A stretch of 64,000 nucleotides of DNA from Diadema setosum (Eukaryota; Echinodermata; Echinoidea; Diadematoida; Diadematidae): assembly GCA_033980235.1 (NCBI GenBank), contig CM067065.1, positions 2,299,847 to 2,363,846 on the forward strand, in the 5' to 3' direction. Shown here piece after piece: positions 35,606 to 47,134 of this stretch. Numbering within the stretch: the stretch's first letter is position 1; each line of letters begins with the position of its first letter. A program made the position numbers and the translations under genes. Below the pieces are notes generated by a model that saw nothing but the letters and a program-made list of their open reading frames with translations, had not been told where the DNA came from and did no database searches.

Positions 35606-35905
35606 TGTGCCTCGCGGTAGGTGATCGTGAGGTTGGGCGTATATCCCTTGGGGCACGGTGGCCCCGGGGCCGCCCAGGTTGCTGCCGACAAACCGCCGCG
35701 CCTGATCGAAGGGGATGGCGTCCGCCGGACTGGCGTAGCCCGCCCCCTCCTCACTCTCGGGACTGGCAAAAGAGGGCTGGTAGGGGGGTTGGGGGTGAAG
35801 CGGGCGGCGTTGGTGCCGGACCGGCAAGTCGTTGGGTCGGTTGACGCTCCCCATGGGACGCATCAAGGCCTCGGTCCGCACGGGGTACTTACTCAAGTCC
35901 AATTT
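35606..35905 (-). CDS. ARHGAP35: RhoGAP gene, exon E (Tyr/Pro-rich linker with YxxP motif)
   Basis: The acceptor CCCCTCGGCAG precedes 35905, and the donor is ACA|GTAAGT. It is exactly 100 codons, phase 0 both ends. It starts KLDLSKYPVRTEALMRPM, is rich in Pro, Arg and Ser, and ends GIYAQPHDHLPRGT. The Y-A-Q-P-H-D motif closely resembles the p190A tyrosine site Y-S-V-P-H-D, which binds the p120RasGAP SH2 domain when phosphorylated (family knowledge), so exon E probably carries the RasGAP-docking site. The segment is GC-rich, so both strands have long frames. The plus-strand frames (35527-36082) are shadows. A GAT/GAA triplet run lies about 40 bp after the donor. Confidence 0.8.
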
Positions 35906-38309
35906 CTGCCGAGGGGGGCAGGTACGGGGGGAGAAGCCAGCAATGGGGGAAGGAATGAGGAATGGGGTAGAGGGAGGAGGGGAGGTGAGGATGATGCGGT
36001 TACCATGGCAATTTGGAGATGGAGAAGGATCAAGGGATATAATGCAAAAATGTACCAAAAGAGAGTAAAAATCTCCACATGAGGCAAAGGCAGCCATGAT
36101 TGTTCCATTTGATTTAAAAAAAAACAAAACAAAAAAACGTATTTACAAGTGCATTCATCAAATGCAACATGAATGCATTATCAAGTGACGATTTGAAAAT
36201 ATGTGATGGGTTGAACCAGTTTCATAAATCAACATAAAGAAATTATTTTTTTGTTGTTGTGGATTGACATTAGAAGTAAAAAAAAATATCAATTACAGAA
36301 AAATTATTTTTAAAAACGAATATAGATTTTTTTTTTTTTTGGGGGGGGAGGGTTAATTTTTTATCAAAAAAGGGCAGATGCGAAGTTGGTGAAGATGAAA
36401 CAGGAATATTACAGATGAATGGAATAGTCAAAGGTCAAAGGTCACAGGGGTCAAGATGCGGTACGGATGCGTTGGCAAGCAGAGGGAGATGGGGTTGGGG
36501 CCAATCGAGTGGGAGGAGACAAAAAACAAAAAATGGAAATTAATAGCCACTGTGCACCGGAGCATCCATCACACAACTTGGATCATGATGCTGCAGGTTG
36601 GATGACATCGCCATGGAAACAGGCCAGATGGATGATGCGGTCTTCACATGGGAACCAGAGTGTATACAGATCATACCACGAATATCGCACATTCTACTGT
36701 ATGTAAGGCTACCCATAAACACACCCACATTTGAATATTTTTGAGGGTTTTTTTTTTCTAAACACCAAGAGATTAGTATTTTTTCTTTGTTTGCTTTCTG
36801 TCTTTCTCTCATGATTATAGCAAGTGCTTTAGGCATGATAGCACTTTGGCAATACTATACACTGTATTTTGATATTTCAGGATTTTGGCGGCATAATACT
36901 ACATGTATATATCATGGAAAAGAAATAATGAAAGAAGTAAAAAAAGAAGCCCTCTTAAAAAAAAAAAATAAGCATCTTGCTAACAATATTTTCAGTAATC
37001 TGAATGACAAAATCTATCAACTGCAGCAGGAAAATAAAACAGTGGAGGGCTTAAGCTGGAGCTCAGAAGAGGAAGTGAAATTCAGCCCCTTCCACGCCAC
37101 ATTCTTAGTCAAGTCAAGATGCATCCAGTTTATTTCTGTCATCGTTAACACATTTGTCAAGGCAGAGGAGGTGTTTTTCCTCCATTGCAGTGCTTAAAGG
37201 GGAGGAGAGGGGGAATGCCTGGCAATGTTTGAAGCTGCAAGAACCCCCAAATATGGGGCAAAAGGAGGAAGTACAAGAAGAAGTAAGACTGTTAGTCCGC
37301 CAAACCACCATTTTTTTTTTCCATTTTATAATACAATTAGTCCTTCTTTACATCCTCTCAAAATAAGCTCACAATTCTAGCTGGAAGTCACAGGATTTCA
37401 ATCAAATACTTCTGTCCCCTCAGGTTATTTGCGGCCATTCTAACGGCACAGAGGCATAGAAAGAAGGTGAAAGCATGGAGGAATTCCCTGTCCGCCTTCC
37501 TGCGTGTCCAGTGAATGAATTCCAGCAGGTTACACAAGTATGGCCGCATGGTGATATATGAGCAGGGTTATATCCCGATGTCTGTTCATATTCCCTGCTC
37601 TACCAGTCCGACACACTTTAGTTTTGCTAGCAAAGCTTTATAAATAACTGCTACAATGAATATAGGTGTAGCCTGTGCATATGTTGTACATGTATATATA
37701 GTATACACATACTACATGCTGCATTATTCATTTTCTTATTCTTGAGCCAAATTTGACAGAATCCCATCAGACAATGGTTTGGGTTATTACAAACAAAAAT
37801 TTTAAAAAATGGTAATACAGTATGTGGATAAGATTATCGACTTCTCTTGGAAAGCACCCATCATGTGCCATCCCACCAGTATATCCTGGTGGCGTGCATT
37901 GAGTAGAATTCTTCCAGGGGTGCTGGGATTACTTCACACACTACCAGCATTTGACCCCTGCCCTCTAACCTCTGCCCTATGACCTTTTAACCTGCCACTG
38001 CAAACAACCAATCAGAGCTGCTGATCTCTTTTGAAATCAATCACACTCTTCTCACAGCAAAATTTCATCACGATTCTCCACGAGGCTCTCTTTAGTTCGT
38101 TTGTGCGTACATTTGTATGTCCGTTTTATGGTTCGTAAAAAAATGGCCATTAGGACACATGAATAATGGGGCTGACTGACAGATTCGAGAACTGACTGCT
38201 GTGCCCCTGTAATCCAAGACTGGAAAAGGTGAGCCAAAAACAGTAGAAAGGCAACGAAAAAAAAAAGGGAAAGATGCCTCAGAAAGAGAGAGGCTACTGG
38301 AATCAAATC

Positions 38310-38700
38310 AATGAAATTGCGGCCAGAAGGAGCATACAGAATGTATGTTAGAGGAGAAGAGAACCGAACACGGGGAAAGAGGATGGAGGGAACGAGACAC
38401 AAAGAGAAAGTATGAAGGGAGGAGAATAGAAAGGAAAAGAGACAGAGGATAAAGAAAGAAAGAAAGAAAGTAAGAAAGAAAGAAAGAAAGAAAGAATGAG
38501 ACAAAGAAGTGGAAGGAGCTGGGTAGATACACTCAAACAGAGAGATATGTGAAAGGAGAGAACAGAACAGAAGATTGGCACAATGAGAAAAAGAGATAAA
38601 GAGAGCGAAAAGGGATGATAATAGAATGGAAAAGAGAAAGAGAACGAAGACAGAGAGTGCAACTAAGAGATGGAAAGAGCTGGACAGACACACACAGACA
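38310..38700. repeat. GAAA/GAGA purine-rich tract
   Basis: Long plus-strand purine stretch with AAGAAAGAAAGA arrays at about 38452-38500. Its minus-strand translation is a Ser/Phe/Leu repeat frame and is not coding. Confidence 0.85.
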
Positions 38701-38754
38701 GAATACAAGTACAGTGTACCGTATGTCCTAACAAAATTACAAGGATACCATCCG

Positions 38755-39184
38755 CAACGATAACTTTCAAAATAGTGAATCAATCCAAATACAATTTCAG
38801 AGTATGAAAGTATAACTCACTGCCCACATCTTACAGAAAATCCCATTCGATTTGCCTCAGTAGTCAAAGAGAAAGGAGGAGTTTTGTAGAGCATGTCAGC
38901 AATCTCTTCCCTCCAAGTTCTGTCTATTGTGTTCACGCATTAATATGCAGTTCCAAGAGCATCCAAGTGCTAAACTTGGACGAATCAGACTCATGACATG
39001 CTTTACAACAATTCACATTTCTCTGTGACCGCTTAACCAAATTGAATGGGGTTTTCTGCAAAATAGAGCTACAATATGTAAGATGCTATATTTTAAGACC
39101 CTGAAGTAGCATTTAGACAGCTTAATCACATTGGGTGTTAGCAATGCGAAAATCCGATTGTAATTTTTTTTGGAACATACTGTA
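38755..39184 (-). mobile_element. about 430-bp element, copy 2 of an inverted pair
   Basis: A diverged reverse-oriented copy of 31024-31450, with landmarks GTTCACGCATTAATATGCAG and AAATTGAATGGGGTTTTCTG. The two copies flank exon E in opposite orientations. Confidence 0.8.
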
Positions 39185-40009
39185 AACTGTACCAAAGAAA
39201 GGGAGAGGAAAGGAACCACAGCTAGAGAGTGATGGTTTACATTCACAAGGACAAGAGGAAGAGGACAATATCCTTCCGCAACATCCCCAAGTCCAGAGGT
39301 GCGGAGGAAATACAACGAACCAGAAAGATTTCCTCGAGAGAAAATGTCGGCAATGAAGAGAGGAGACAGACGAAGAGTGTGAGAGAGAGAGAGAGAGGGA
39401 TGGGATGAATTGCTTTTTTCTTCTGCAGCTTCTCTGGTCAAGGGCTGCGGAGAAAATTCTTTCGAGATGTCCTCCAAGGGTGCGTTTGAGTGCTCTCCTA
39501 AAGCAAACCGAACCAGAATGTACCTGTGGCAGAGGAGTGCTTGAACTCTCCAAAAGTGCACCGTACCTTACTGCACCGAGCCAAAAGTGGACAACCTCCG
39601 GATGTGCTCTAAAAGCGCACAAAAACCGTACCAAAACCGTACCAAAAGTTGGTATGTGAAGAATGTGCATAATGTGCACATACGTCATAATGCAAAGAGT
39701 TCATTCTCTTTCTTCAGGACATCTCTAAGTAGCTTAAGCGCGCCAGTTGAAATGATCTTGTTGCAACAAAATGCGTGACCCCTCTAGAAATAACCCATGA
39801 GGTACGCTTTCTCCACATAGCACTGAAACACTCCAAATGTGGTACAATTCAATACGGTTCGTTTGGGTTCAGTTTGTATGGTTGTGATCGCTTTTGAGCG
39901 CTCGAACACACCCCAAAAGAACGCCCAGAATGAAGAGAAGAGACAATATGAGAGAAAGGGGTTGGACAGGTTGATTGAGAGGATGGGGGGGGTGGGGCTC
40001 TGCTCTTAC

Positions 40010-40167
40010 CCCTGGTGCTGCGGGCTTCGGTGCCGTCGGAGGGGGTAACCGGGGCTTGTCCTGCTGAGCGGGGACTTCCCAGGGGGCGTACAGCGGGTTG
40101 ACCTCAAGCTCCCCTTGGAAGTCATCCCGGTAAGATCCGGAACCATGACGACCGCCGTAATCATCAC
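40010..40167 (-). CDS. RhoGAP gene, exon D (linker with NPLYAPWE motif)
   Basis: The acceptor TCGTATCCAG precedes 40167, and the donor is GGG|GTAAGA; 158 nt, phase 1 in and phase 0 out, fitting C upstream and E downstream exactly. The peptide reads DDYGGRHGSGSYRDDFQG, then VNPLYAPWEVPAQQ, and ends in a Pro/Lys-rich run, PPPTAPKPAAPG. It is disordered with several tyrosines in acidic context, consistent with the p190 linker upstream of RhoGAP, although sequence similarity here is too weak to prove family identity by itself. Frame choice rests on phase agreement at both ends; the longer alternative frame through this exon fits neither neighbour. Confidence 0.75.
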
Positions 40168-40223
40168 CTGGATACGAGATTGGGAGAACAGGATGACATG
40201 ATCAATCAACACCCATACTGTAC

Positions 40224-40374
40224 AGGGGCGGATCCAGGAATTTTGCAAAGGGGGGACACAAGTAATATTTCTGGTGCCACCTCCGGGTCTCATTTCCTTT
40301 TTTTTTTCTTTTGTTTTTAACGAAAAGTAAAGGGAGGCGTGTGCCGGTTGCGCTCCCCTCTGGATCCACCACTG
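40224..40374. mobile_element. foldback element with GGATCC ends, copy 2
   Basis: CAGGGGCGGATCCAGGAATT at the left is opposed by CTGGATCCACCACTG at the right. Internal motifs (AATATTTCTGGTGC) are shared with 32388-32575. It lies about 60 bp upstream of the exon D acceptor. Confidence 0.75.
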
Positions 40375-40609
40375 CTGTAGATTAGAAATTTTCGCGTGCA
40401 TGAAACGCTCACGCATTTCAAGGAGAGCCAAGATTCGTGAGAGTTGAATCTTGTGAGAACAATCTGGTGGCATCGAATGTCAGTGGCAATTTGAAAATAA
40501 TTTTATACTGCAAAAAAGGAGATTGGCTCCAAATTGCAAAAGATTCATGAAGTTAAGGTTTCTCATTTTACAGTGCTCTTCAGTTTATTGAACCCTATTT
40601 TTCAAGTTA

Positions 40610-40830
40610 CTGTAAACACAGATAAATTTTTGCGGTACATTAAATTTTGCGTTTTTTTGCGCTACTTCTGGCTAGGGCAAATTCTAAATTCTGTGAAATT
40701 ACCTTCACAATATTATTTGCACATTATGAATCTGTTGACAAATGAGCAGTGCGAATTCAAATATCTACAAAATTTTTTTGAGCTGCTCAGCGCGAAATCA
40801 CGCGAAAATATTGACGTCAACAGTACTTAT
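40610..40830. mobile_element. diverged foldback of the ACTGTAAA / TTTCGCG family
   Basis: TTACTGTAAACACAG at the left and CGCGAAAATATTGACGTCAA followed by CAGTACTT at the right. The plus frame at 40534-40839 is a shadow of this element. Confidence 0.45.
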
Positions 40831-41233
40831 TGGGCTTAATTCAACGAACCACAATTTGAACAGAAAGCATACAACTGTACATGGCCAAAGAACACCTCAA
40901 AACAATTGATTTCTTATTTATTAGCTGATCAAATACATGTGAACTACAGCTGTATTCAAGGCTATTCTTGAAAGGGTTTAAAGACTAAAACATCAAGATG
41001 GACCAATTTTTGCACTGCAAATCAGATTACAACAGCAAGTGATGTGTGTGCGTAGGTGTCTAAACACAAATATTTAGCAGTTTATTGCATTCCATTTAAA
41101 AAACTAGAGAACCCCTCCGAGAAAGTAGTCCTCCACCACCCATCCACGATTAAAATGCCGCCATTTTGTAGGCAGCATCTTCAACACAAACATAGAGGTA
41201 CAATTGTTTGGGGACATCTACAAGAATACGTTT

Positions 41234-41950
41234 GGTAAAAATCGGACCATCCATTGTCGAGTTATTGGGAGATTATGCTCATTTTATGTCATTTATGACC
41301 CTAATGACTGTTGACCTTTGACCTTCTGAGTTCAAATTTTATTGTGTCTTTTTTCATACTTCATTATGAGCATGCCCTGCTAGTTTGGTAAAAATCAGAT
41401 CATCTGTTCTTGAATTATTGGGAGACTAAGCTTGCTTCATGTCCATAATGACCCTACGACCTTTGACCTTCTGACCCCCAAATTTAATACTTTATTTCTT
41501 ACTTCATTCTGAACACACCCTGCAAGTTTGGTGAAAAGCTGATCATCCATTCAGTTATGGGAAGATTAATCTTACTTTAAGTCCTCCATAACCCCTATGA
41601 CCTTTAAACTTTTGACTTCATGACACCCGAATTAAATTGTTTTGTTCTTTAATACTTTATTAAAACACTCTGCAAGTTCGGTGAAAATTCAATCCTCCAT
41701 TCTTGAGTTATTAGGAAACACTCATTTAGCGTACGTCCTTTATGACCTTATGACCGATGAACTTTGACCTCATGACCCAAAAATCTAACTGTTTCTTTCT
41801 CACCTCATCATGACCCACCCTATGAAATTTGTGAAAATTTGTTCATTCTTTCTCGAATTATCTTGTGCACAAACGGACATGACAGAAAAACGGACATGAC
41901 AGAAAAACAGACAAACATACAGAACTGAAAACATTTAACCTCTGCCAGCC
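41234..41950. repeat. tandem repeat, about 150-bp unit, four diverged copies
   Basis: Units begin near 41234, 41387, 41530 and 41680 with GGTAAAAATC or GGTGAAAA, then CATCCATTCTTGAGTTATT, then TATGACCTTTGACCTT-type motifs, and end with CACCCTGCAAGTTT. The array closes with ACGGACATGACAGAAA repeats. The TGACCTTTGACC blocks look like nuclear-receptor half-sites but recur as part of the repeat. Confidence 0.8.
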
Positions 41951-42002
41951 GTAGGTTACTCCTCCTAGCAGAGACACTGGTGCAGCAAGTGAATTTTGGG
42001 AA

Positions 42003-42195
42003 TACTGTAGAAGTGGAAATTTTTGTGCATTTCCCGCAATTAGAAACTAGCGAAAAAATAAAAGGACGTGAATATTTTTGCTTGCCAAATGATCTAGTAG
42101 TTGATGTCTTGATTCTGCTGAATTAAAACCACACGAAACTCTTCTTACCCGGCTGAGTGTGAAATATTTGTCGCATGAAAATATCCACTTTACTG
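42003..42195. mobile_element. foldback element, second copy of the 22770-22984 family
   Basis: TACTGTAGAAGTGGAAATTT at the left, AATATCCACTTTACTG at the right, and shared internal GAAACTAGCGAAAA and TTTTTGCTTGCCA motifs. Confidence 0.75.
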
Positions 42196-42201
42196 ATGAT
42201 C

Positions 42202-42418
42202 ACTGTAAAACACGATATTTACTGTGTATTCGCGGCATGAAATTTTCGCGAATTGGAGCTGACGGCCTTTTTTGCGGCATGTAATTTTCCCAAATTGCCA
42301 CTGGCATTCAATGCATTAGTGTAGATAAGAACATTGGTGCACTTTAATTTCGAAAATAATGGCTCTTGCGAATTTCGCAAAATTAAAATGCACACAAACA
42401 TTTCTCCTTTTACAGTAT
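42202..42418. mobile_element. foldback element with ACTGTAAAA ends
   Basis: ACTGTAAAACACGATATTTA at the left and CTCCTTTTACAGTATT at the right. The interior has GCGGCATGAAATTTTCGCG and a related second copy. It ends about 50 bp from the exon C donor. Confidence 0.65.
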
Positions 42419-42468
42419 TTTTTCCAAGTGAGTGTGAGCTGGCACACTTGCTGCCCAAAGTTCCTTAC

Positions 42469-42540
42469 CTTGACCTGGTGAGGGTAATGAGCCTTGATCA
42501 GGTCCTCCAAACGGCTCATACAGGTCATTATTCACCATAC
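42469..42540 (-). CDS. RhoGAP gene, exon C (72-nt linker exon)
   Basis: The acceptor is GTTATACAG and the donor CAAG|GTAAGG; phase 1 at both ends. With the flanking exons it reads EEMEG-MVNNDLYEPFGGPDQ and runs into exon D through a Gly codon split across the junction. Phase continuity on both sides and the acidic/Tyr/Gly/Pro composition, like exons D and E, support it. Alone it is too short for family assignment. It is symmetric, so it can be skipped without a frameshift. Confidence 0.65.
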
Positions 42541-43984
42541 CTGTATAACATGGTCCATAAGAACAAGAGTTTGTTTAAAGATATTTACCATGTTACAGCT
42601 GAATCAAAAACCCAGCTTCAGTGCTTCAAAATATTTCTAAAATTTGTAAGGGATAGAAACAACCAATGTAAAAATGTTAATCAGTATAATCAATGTTAAT
42701 GTATTTTCAAATATACAAAACATAAACAGTAGTTGTAATAAAATTGCTTCTACATTTAACCTTCTACAGTTATGATTTAGTTAGAAAAATAGTCATATCT
42801 TTCTATATTATAGGCTTTATTGCAAAATTCTGTTTTGTGATACAAGATACACACACATGCACTACATGTGACAACCTGAACATTTTTTATCACTGCTCCC
42901 AATGGTAAACAATACCTTCAATAAACAGATACAAACAGACATATATACACATACACACATACACACATACACACCGAAACACCTTGCTCAACAGAACACA
43001 CAGCGTAAGACTTGCGGTGGGGTCAAGGAAAAAAAAAATGACATACAGTACATGTACATAATGTAAAGTACATAACCTGTCAACCCTGAAATTCAACAAA
43101 AAGGGATACAGGGGAGAGAATATTCCAAACTTAGGAACGTCACTGCTCTTCTAAACCTAACGATTATGTGGCATCTCCACACTCCCCCACCCCCCCCCCC
43201 CCAATAAAAACAGGCTGCATCAAGTTTCTCTTTCACAGAGGAAATAGGAAATACTCCTATCATAAAAGAATGCAGTAGTTCACAGATAAGACATGATGCA
43301 TAAAGCAGTAGAAGAGATTAGGGATAGCAGAGCCTTACTCTTATCTTACAAACATGACCGTGCTTCACAAAACTAACAAAAAGTCGCACCCCTTGATGTT
43401 ACGCGAGGACTCAAAAAAGGTGAAACGGGTCAACCATGTCAATCCTGGGTTTTTCGTAATTTCTGAAAGTGCTGTTCTTCTACATTAATCTTAATTTAAA
43501 AGTGTCATAAAATGAATGGGAAAGTGTGTTTTCAGGAGTTTTTCTACAACCCTATTTTTGTAGATTAGTGAGATCAGGTACTTTGTATGTTTGAGAGGCT
43601 CCTTTTCATTTCTTGAAAATCCTTTGCACACTCTTCACTTTTAACTCTGATAACTTTTCCAGAGTGTGTGCTTCTTTCTAATATTTAGATACAAGCTGTA
43701 GGTTCGGAAAATCCATTTAAATTGAGTTATACATCATTTTAAAGCTTAGAGTCTGCTCTTTCAGAATCTGCCCTTCACTAAAAATCCATACCTGGTGACT
43801 TTTTTCTGGTTCTGTGATGTAGGGTCACATGCAATTGTAAATGTACACTTTGTATCGCTGTTTTAATCTCCTGTTTGAATCCTTAGATGGTAATTCAATC
43901 CAAGGACTTGGCTGACTGTTTTCTATTAAAACAAGGCAAGTACCAAAATGTGTCTCGCCCATTCCCATAGAAGAAATTAATATT

Positions 43985-44350
43985 TTCCAAATTCTCGGAA
44001 GTTCATTGACCCTGCCTATGACCTTTGATCTTGTGGTGACCTTCAACTCCCCAAGGGACATTTACTAGCCAAGTTTGATCATAAACAGACATATGGATCA
44101 AAAGTTTAGAGCCATAATCAAAATGCGCCGTAAAAACATTACATTGGGCCCTAAAGTTCATTGAACCTGCCTGTGACATTTGACCCTGAGGTGAACTTCA
44201 TGTTTGGTGAAATGTATAACTTTGTATAACCACTCTTCCCTCCAAGATTGGTTGAAATTGAAGTCTTCAGTACAGAGTTATTCAAGTTTTTGTAGCGTTA
44301 CGGTCAGACAACGGACAGATGACGGATGGACAGACGCCGCAGGCGATCCC
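43985..44350. repeat. dispersed repeat with TGACCTTTGA motifs and GACGGACAGAC-like tail
   Basis: Two related segments, each with GTTCATTGACCCTGCCTATG-like and GTGACCTTCAACTC-like blocks, end in ACAACGGACAGATGACGGAT. The style resembles the array at 41234-41950. I cannot assign a class. Confidence 0.45.
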
Positions 44351-45749
44351 TTAGTCTCCCCTCACCTCTGATCGGCTCGACAAAAACTGTCTGAAACTGC
44401 TGATTTTATATTTGGTGCTTCTTTCTTTTTTTTGTGAACAAGATTAAATGAATCTCAGCAGTTAATCTTCCTTAAAAAAAAACAACAACAATGAAAGAAC
44501 TTTGCAGTAAGTTAGTTTGATGAGAATATGATGGTAATTTCTACCTCAAAAAAAAAAAAATATCCTTGGGAATCCATGAGTCATAAAGCAGGAACAAAAA
44601 AATCTACTTTTAAAAACTATTGGGAAATAACACCTGTTTGCAATTACTGATACTTGCTGTTACATGTACAACAGGTAAATACACTCCTCACTTCACACAA
44701 ACACACAGTCACACAAACTGTTTTTATCAACAGATAATACCTACTGTACTTCTATGAACCAACACTTACAGTTATATTGTATGCTGAAGTCTCTAATAGC
44801 CTAATCTAAAGTTGTCACACAACGACGAACTGCCACGTTGACAAACAAATGCGTAAATCTGGGAAACATTTTCTGGAGCCAAACATGCTATTTCATTCCT
44901 GTTCAAAGATGAAAATTACTCACATGAAAAATATAAGGGGATTACGCACAGACGTAAAAGCTACTCATACACATTCACGTTGCCCGATTAATCATTAGTT
45001 TAAAGCAGCACTATGTCAAACTGTGAATACTGGTAAAAATGACCTAAAGAGAACTGAAGGCCTCTCAAATGTGTGCATTCACTCTGATCGGCAGAGCGAA
45101 ATCAAACAATACCAGAATCCTGTTTATATGCTTCATCTGAATCAGATGACAGATAAAAAGTTATATAGTCTTATCGCTTGATCTCCCCCTTTAAAGGAAA
45201 AAAAAAATATCGTCACTGTTTGAAGGGGAAGTTTCCCCAAATATACATTTGGATTGAGTGAATGCAGCAATATCAGTAGAACACATTGGTGAAGTATGAT
45301 GAAAATTGGACAATCTCTTGAAAAGTTATGAATTTTTAAATTTTCAATGTCGCTAACAATGGACAAGAAAACTACTACAATTCTTCATGTCACTGCAGAA
45401 TGACGATAAAAAAATAAATATAAGAGAGATTTCACAAAATGTAATTTTTATGAACGTATTCATCGTTTTGACTTGTTACTGACAGATGTTGAGGGTGATA
45501 TAATTTCCCCTGCAATCTGAAAATATGCCAATTGCTCTTTCATTATGCTAGAAAAATGACATCTATTTAAAATTGTCTTAATGTTTTCTTTATATCGCCG
45601 TTCAGCTACTGTAAATAATCTTCTCTTCTAATTCTCATGAATTTCATTCCTTCTAGATGAGGAAACTTATAAGAGACTTGCACTCAATCAGTCTCTAACT
45701 TTTCTGTTCAATTTTGATGACACTTTGATTATTCTCTTGTTTTCACTAT

Positions 45750-46320
45750 AGAGTGGAACCTCGTTATATAGAGGTTAGCTACAACATAACCCTCTGTTTT
45801 ATGATTTAGCAGGACAAAACACTTTAAATTTCTTTATTATAACCCTGATATAACAAGGTAATCCTCATGATCTGGGAGTTTTCGTCAGAGCAAGGTTTCC
45901 TAGTACAAGATAATTGTCATGGTTTTTAGGTTTCCTTTGAAACAAGGGAATGGTTTTAGGTCCTTGTTAAATCAGGGTTCCCCCTAGTTGTCATAGGTTT
46001 TGGGTCCTTCCTTTGAAAAGGTTCCCTATAAAGCAAGCTTCATGTAGTTGCCATACATCATGGTTTATAGGTCCTTGTTATAACAAGGTTCCTCTGTATC
46101 ACAAGCTATAATTGTCGTGGTCTTTAGGTCATCGTTATGAAGAAGTTCCCCTGTATGACAAGCTAATTGCTGTGGTTTTTAGGTCCTTGTTACGAGGTTT
46201 CCCTCAATACAATAGCAAGCTAACGGTAATTTTCGGGTCGACATTATAACGAAGTTGTCCCACGAAATTCCAGTGGTCCCAAGCAGCTTGCTGTAACAAG
46301 ACTCTGAATCCCTAGTTATG
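45750..46320. repeat. diverged minisatellite, about 60-65-bp unit
   Basis: Repeated GGTCCTTGTTATAACAAGGT-like blocks are followed by TCCCCTGTAT, ACAAGCTAATTGTCATGG and TTTTTAGG. The TTATAAC core resembles the TA-flanked elements at 1.5-3.9 kb, so the array may have grown from such an element. Confidence 0.65.
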
Positions 46321-46436
46321 GTGTATTTGTGTCTTACAGCTGTATATTGTGAAATTAACTCTTTACGTGCCTTGCACTTCGCTTAAGTTGCCAAACTTTT
46401 TAATCAACATTCGGCAATCTCTTCAACCTTGTGAAG

Positions 46437-46560
46437 AAATGTTGCAGTGTGGTAGAGTACACACTCCGCTCCCTTTTGAGAAGGTTTAGGGTTCAAGTCC
46501 CACCGTAGCACTTGTGTCCTTGATTAGAACCTGTACAATATCCACAATGCTTCTCTCTAC
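46437..46560 (+). repeat. tRNA-derived SINE-like segment or tRNA pseudogene
   Basis: It has an A-box-like TGTGGTAGAGTAC and, about 40 nt later, a B-box GGGTTCAAGTCCC. These are the two RNA polymerase III promoter elements of tRNA genes, with a plausible T-arm. A proper acceptor stem is not evident, so this is not an intact tRNA gene. The tail downstream is non-tRNA sequence, as in SINEs. Confidence 0.55.
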
Positions 46561-46597
46561 TCAAGGTCACATATGAGCACCCTGTAGAAGGCAGACT

Positions 46598-46815
46598 ATA
46601 ACCGTATACGCCAAATATTTTGCGAGGTTGTGATTTTCGCGAATATGCAAGTCATGTGTTATTCGCAAATTTAGATACACAAGAAAATATCGACTCTGAT
46701 CCCGACAAGAATGCGACTTGCAAGCATACATTTTTCCTGTCAGTACTGTACTTTTAGATTGCAAATTTAACCACTCATGAAATCGTTGGAGAGTCTCCAT
46801 TCATGAAAAATTAGA
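46598..46815. mobile_element. foldback with GTATACGCC end, copy 1
   Basis: GTATACGCCAAATATTTTGC opens it, and the internal motif CTGTCAGTACTGTACTTTTA follows. A related copy begins near 63847 and runs off the window. Confidence 0.5.
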
Positions 46816-47017
46816 CTCACTAAATATATGTCGTATAAAGTACATACAGCTGTATGTACCTTATATGACATATCATGCTATATATAGACTTAAAGGGTTA
46901 AGTTTAACCCTTTCTTTGCTGGGGACTTAGCAGGGATATGCTGCTTCTGGTGACGATGGGGGTTGAAAGCAGCGTTCTTCGTCATGGAGAAAAAAAAAAA
47001 TTGATAGTGATACTAAC

Positions 47018-47134
47018 CCTCCATCTCTTCTTCATCCGCCTCGGTTTCCTCTTTCTCTATCGGCTCGTCCGGCACCAGGACGCTGCCGCGGGTCAGTCCC
47101 GGGAGCTTCCACTTCTCGTGGAGACCGTGGACCA
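47018..47134 (-). CDS. RhoGAP gene, exon B (linker, acidic end)
   Basis: The acceptor TATTGACCGCAG precedes 47134, and the donor is GAGG|GTTAGT; 117 nt, phase 1 at both ends. The peptide begins VHGLHEKWKLPGLTRGS, continues VLVPDEPIEKEE, and ends in an acidic run, EADEEEMEG. GC content is well above the surrounding intron. Placement in the p190 gene is inferred from strand, phase and order, since the linker is poorly conserved in the family. It could in principle belong to another minus-strand gene, but exon phases chain smoothly to C. Confidence 0.7.

Larger units (their letters stand above)
35906..40009. other. 4.1-kb intron between exons D and E
   Basis: No coding exon was recognised. It contains a T/G homopolymer junction near 36330, a purine-rich GAAA tract (about 38310-38700) and the inverted-pair repeat at 38755-39184. 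A GA run lies near 39380-39400. The large minus frames at 38052-38783 and 39013-39688 are readings of these repeats. Confidence 0.6.
42541..47017. other. 4.5-kb intron between exons B and C
   Basis: No exon was recognised. Contents include a (CA)n-type tract near 42945-42975, a C run near 43190, a dispersed repeat at 43985-44350, a minisatellite at 45750-46320, a SINE-like segment at 46437-46560 and a foldback at 46598-46815. A perfect 10-bp inverted repeat AAAGGGTTAA/TTAACCCTTT lies near 46892-46913. Confidence 0.55.

Noticed and set aside
35527..36082. Plus-strand frames opposite exon E
   Set aside because: Shadow frames of a GC-rich minus-strand exon; the minus frame has phase-matched splice sites and the YxxP motif.
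38052..39688. Large minus-strand frames of 180-240 codons
   Set aside because: They read a purine-rich repeat and the inverted-pair repeat, have no domain, and fit no exon phase.
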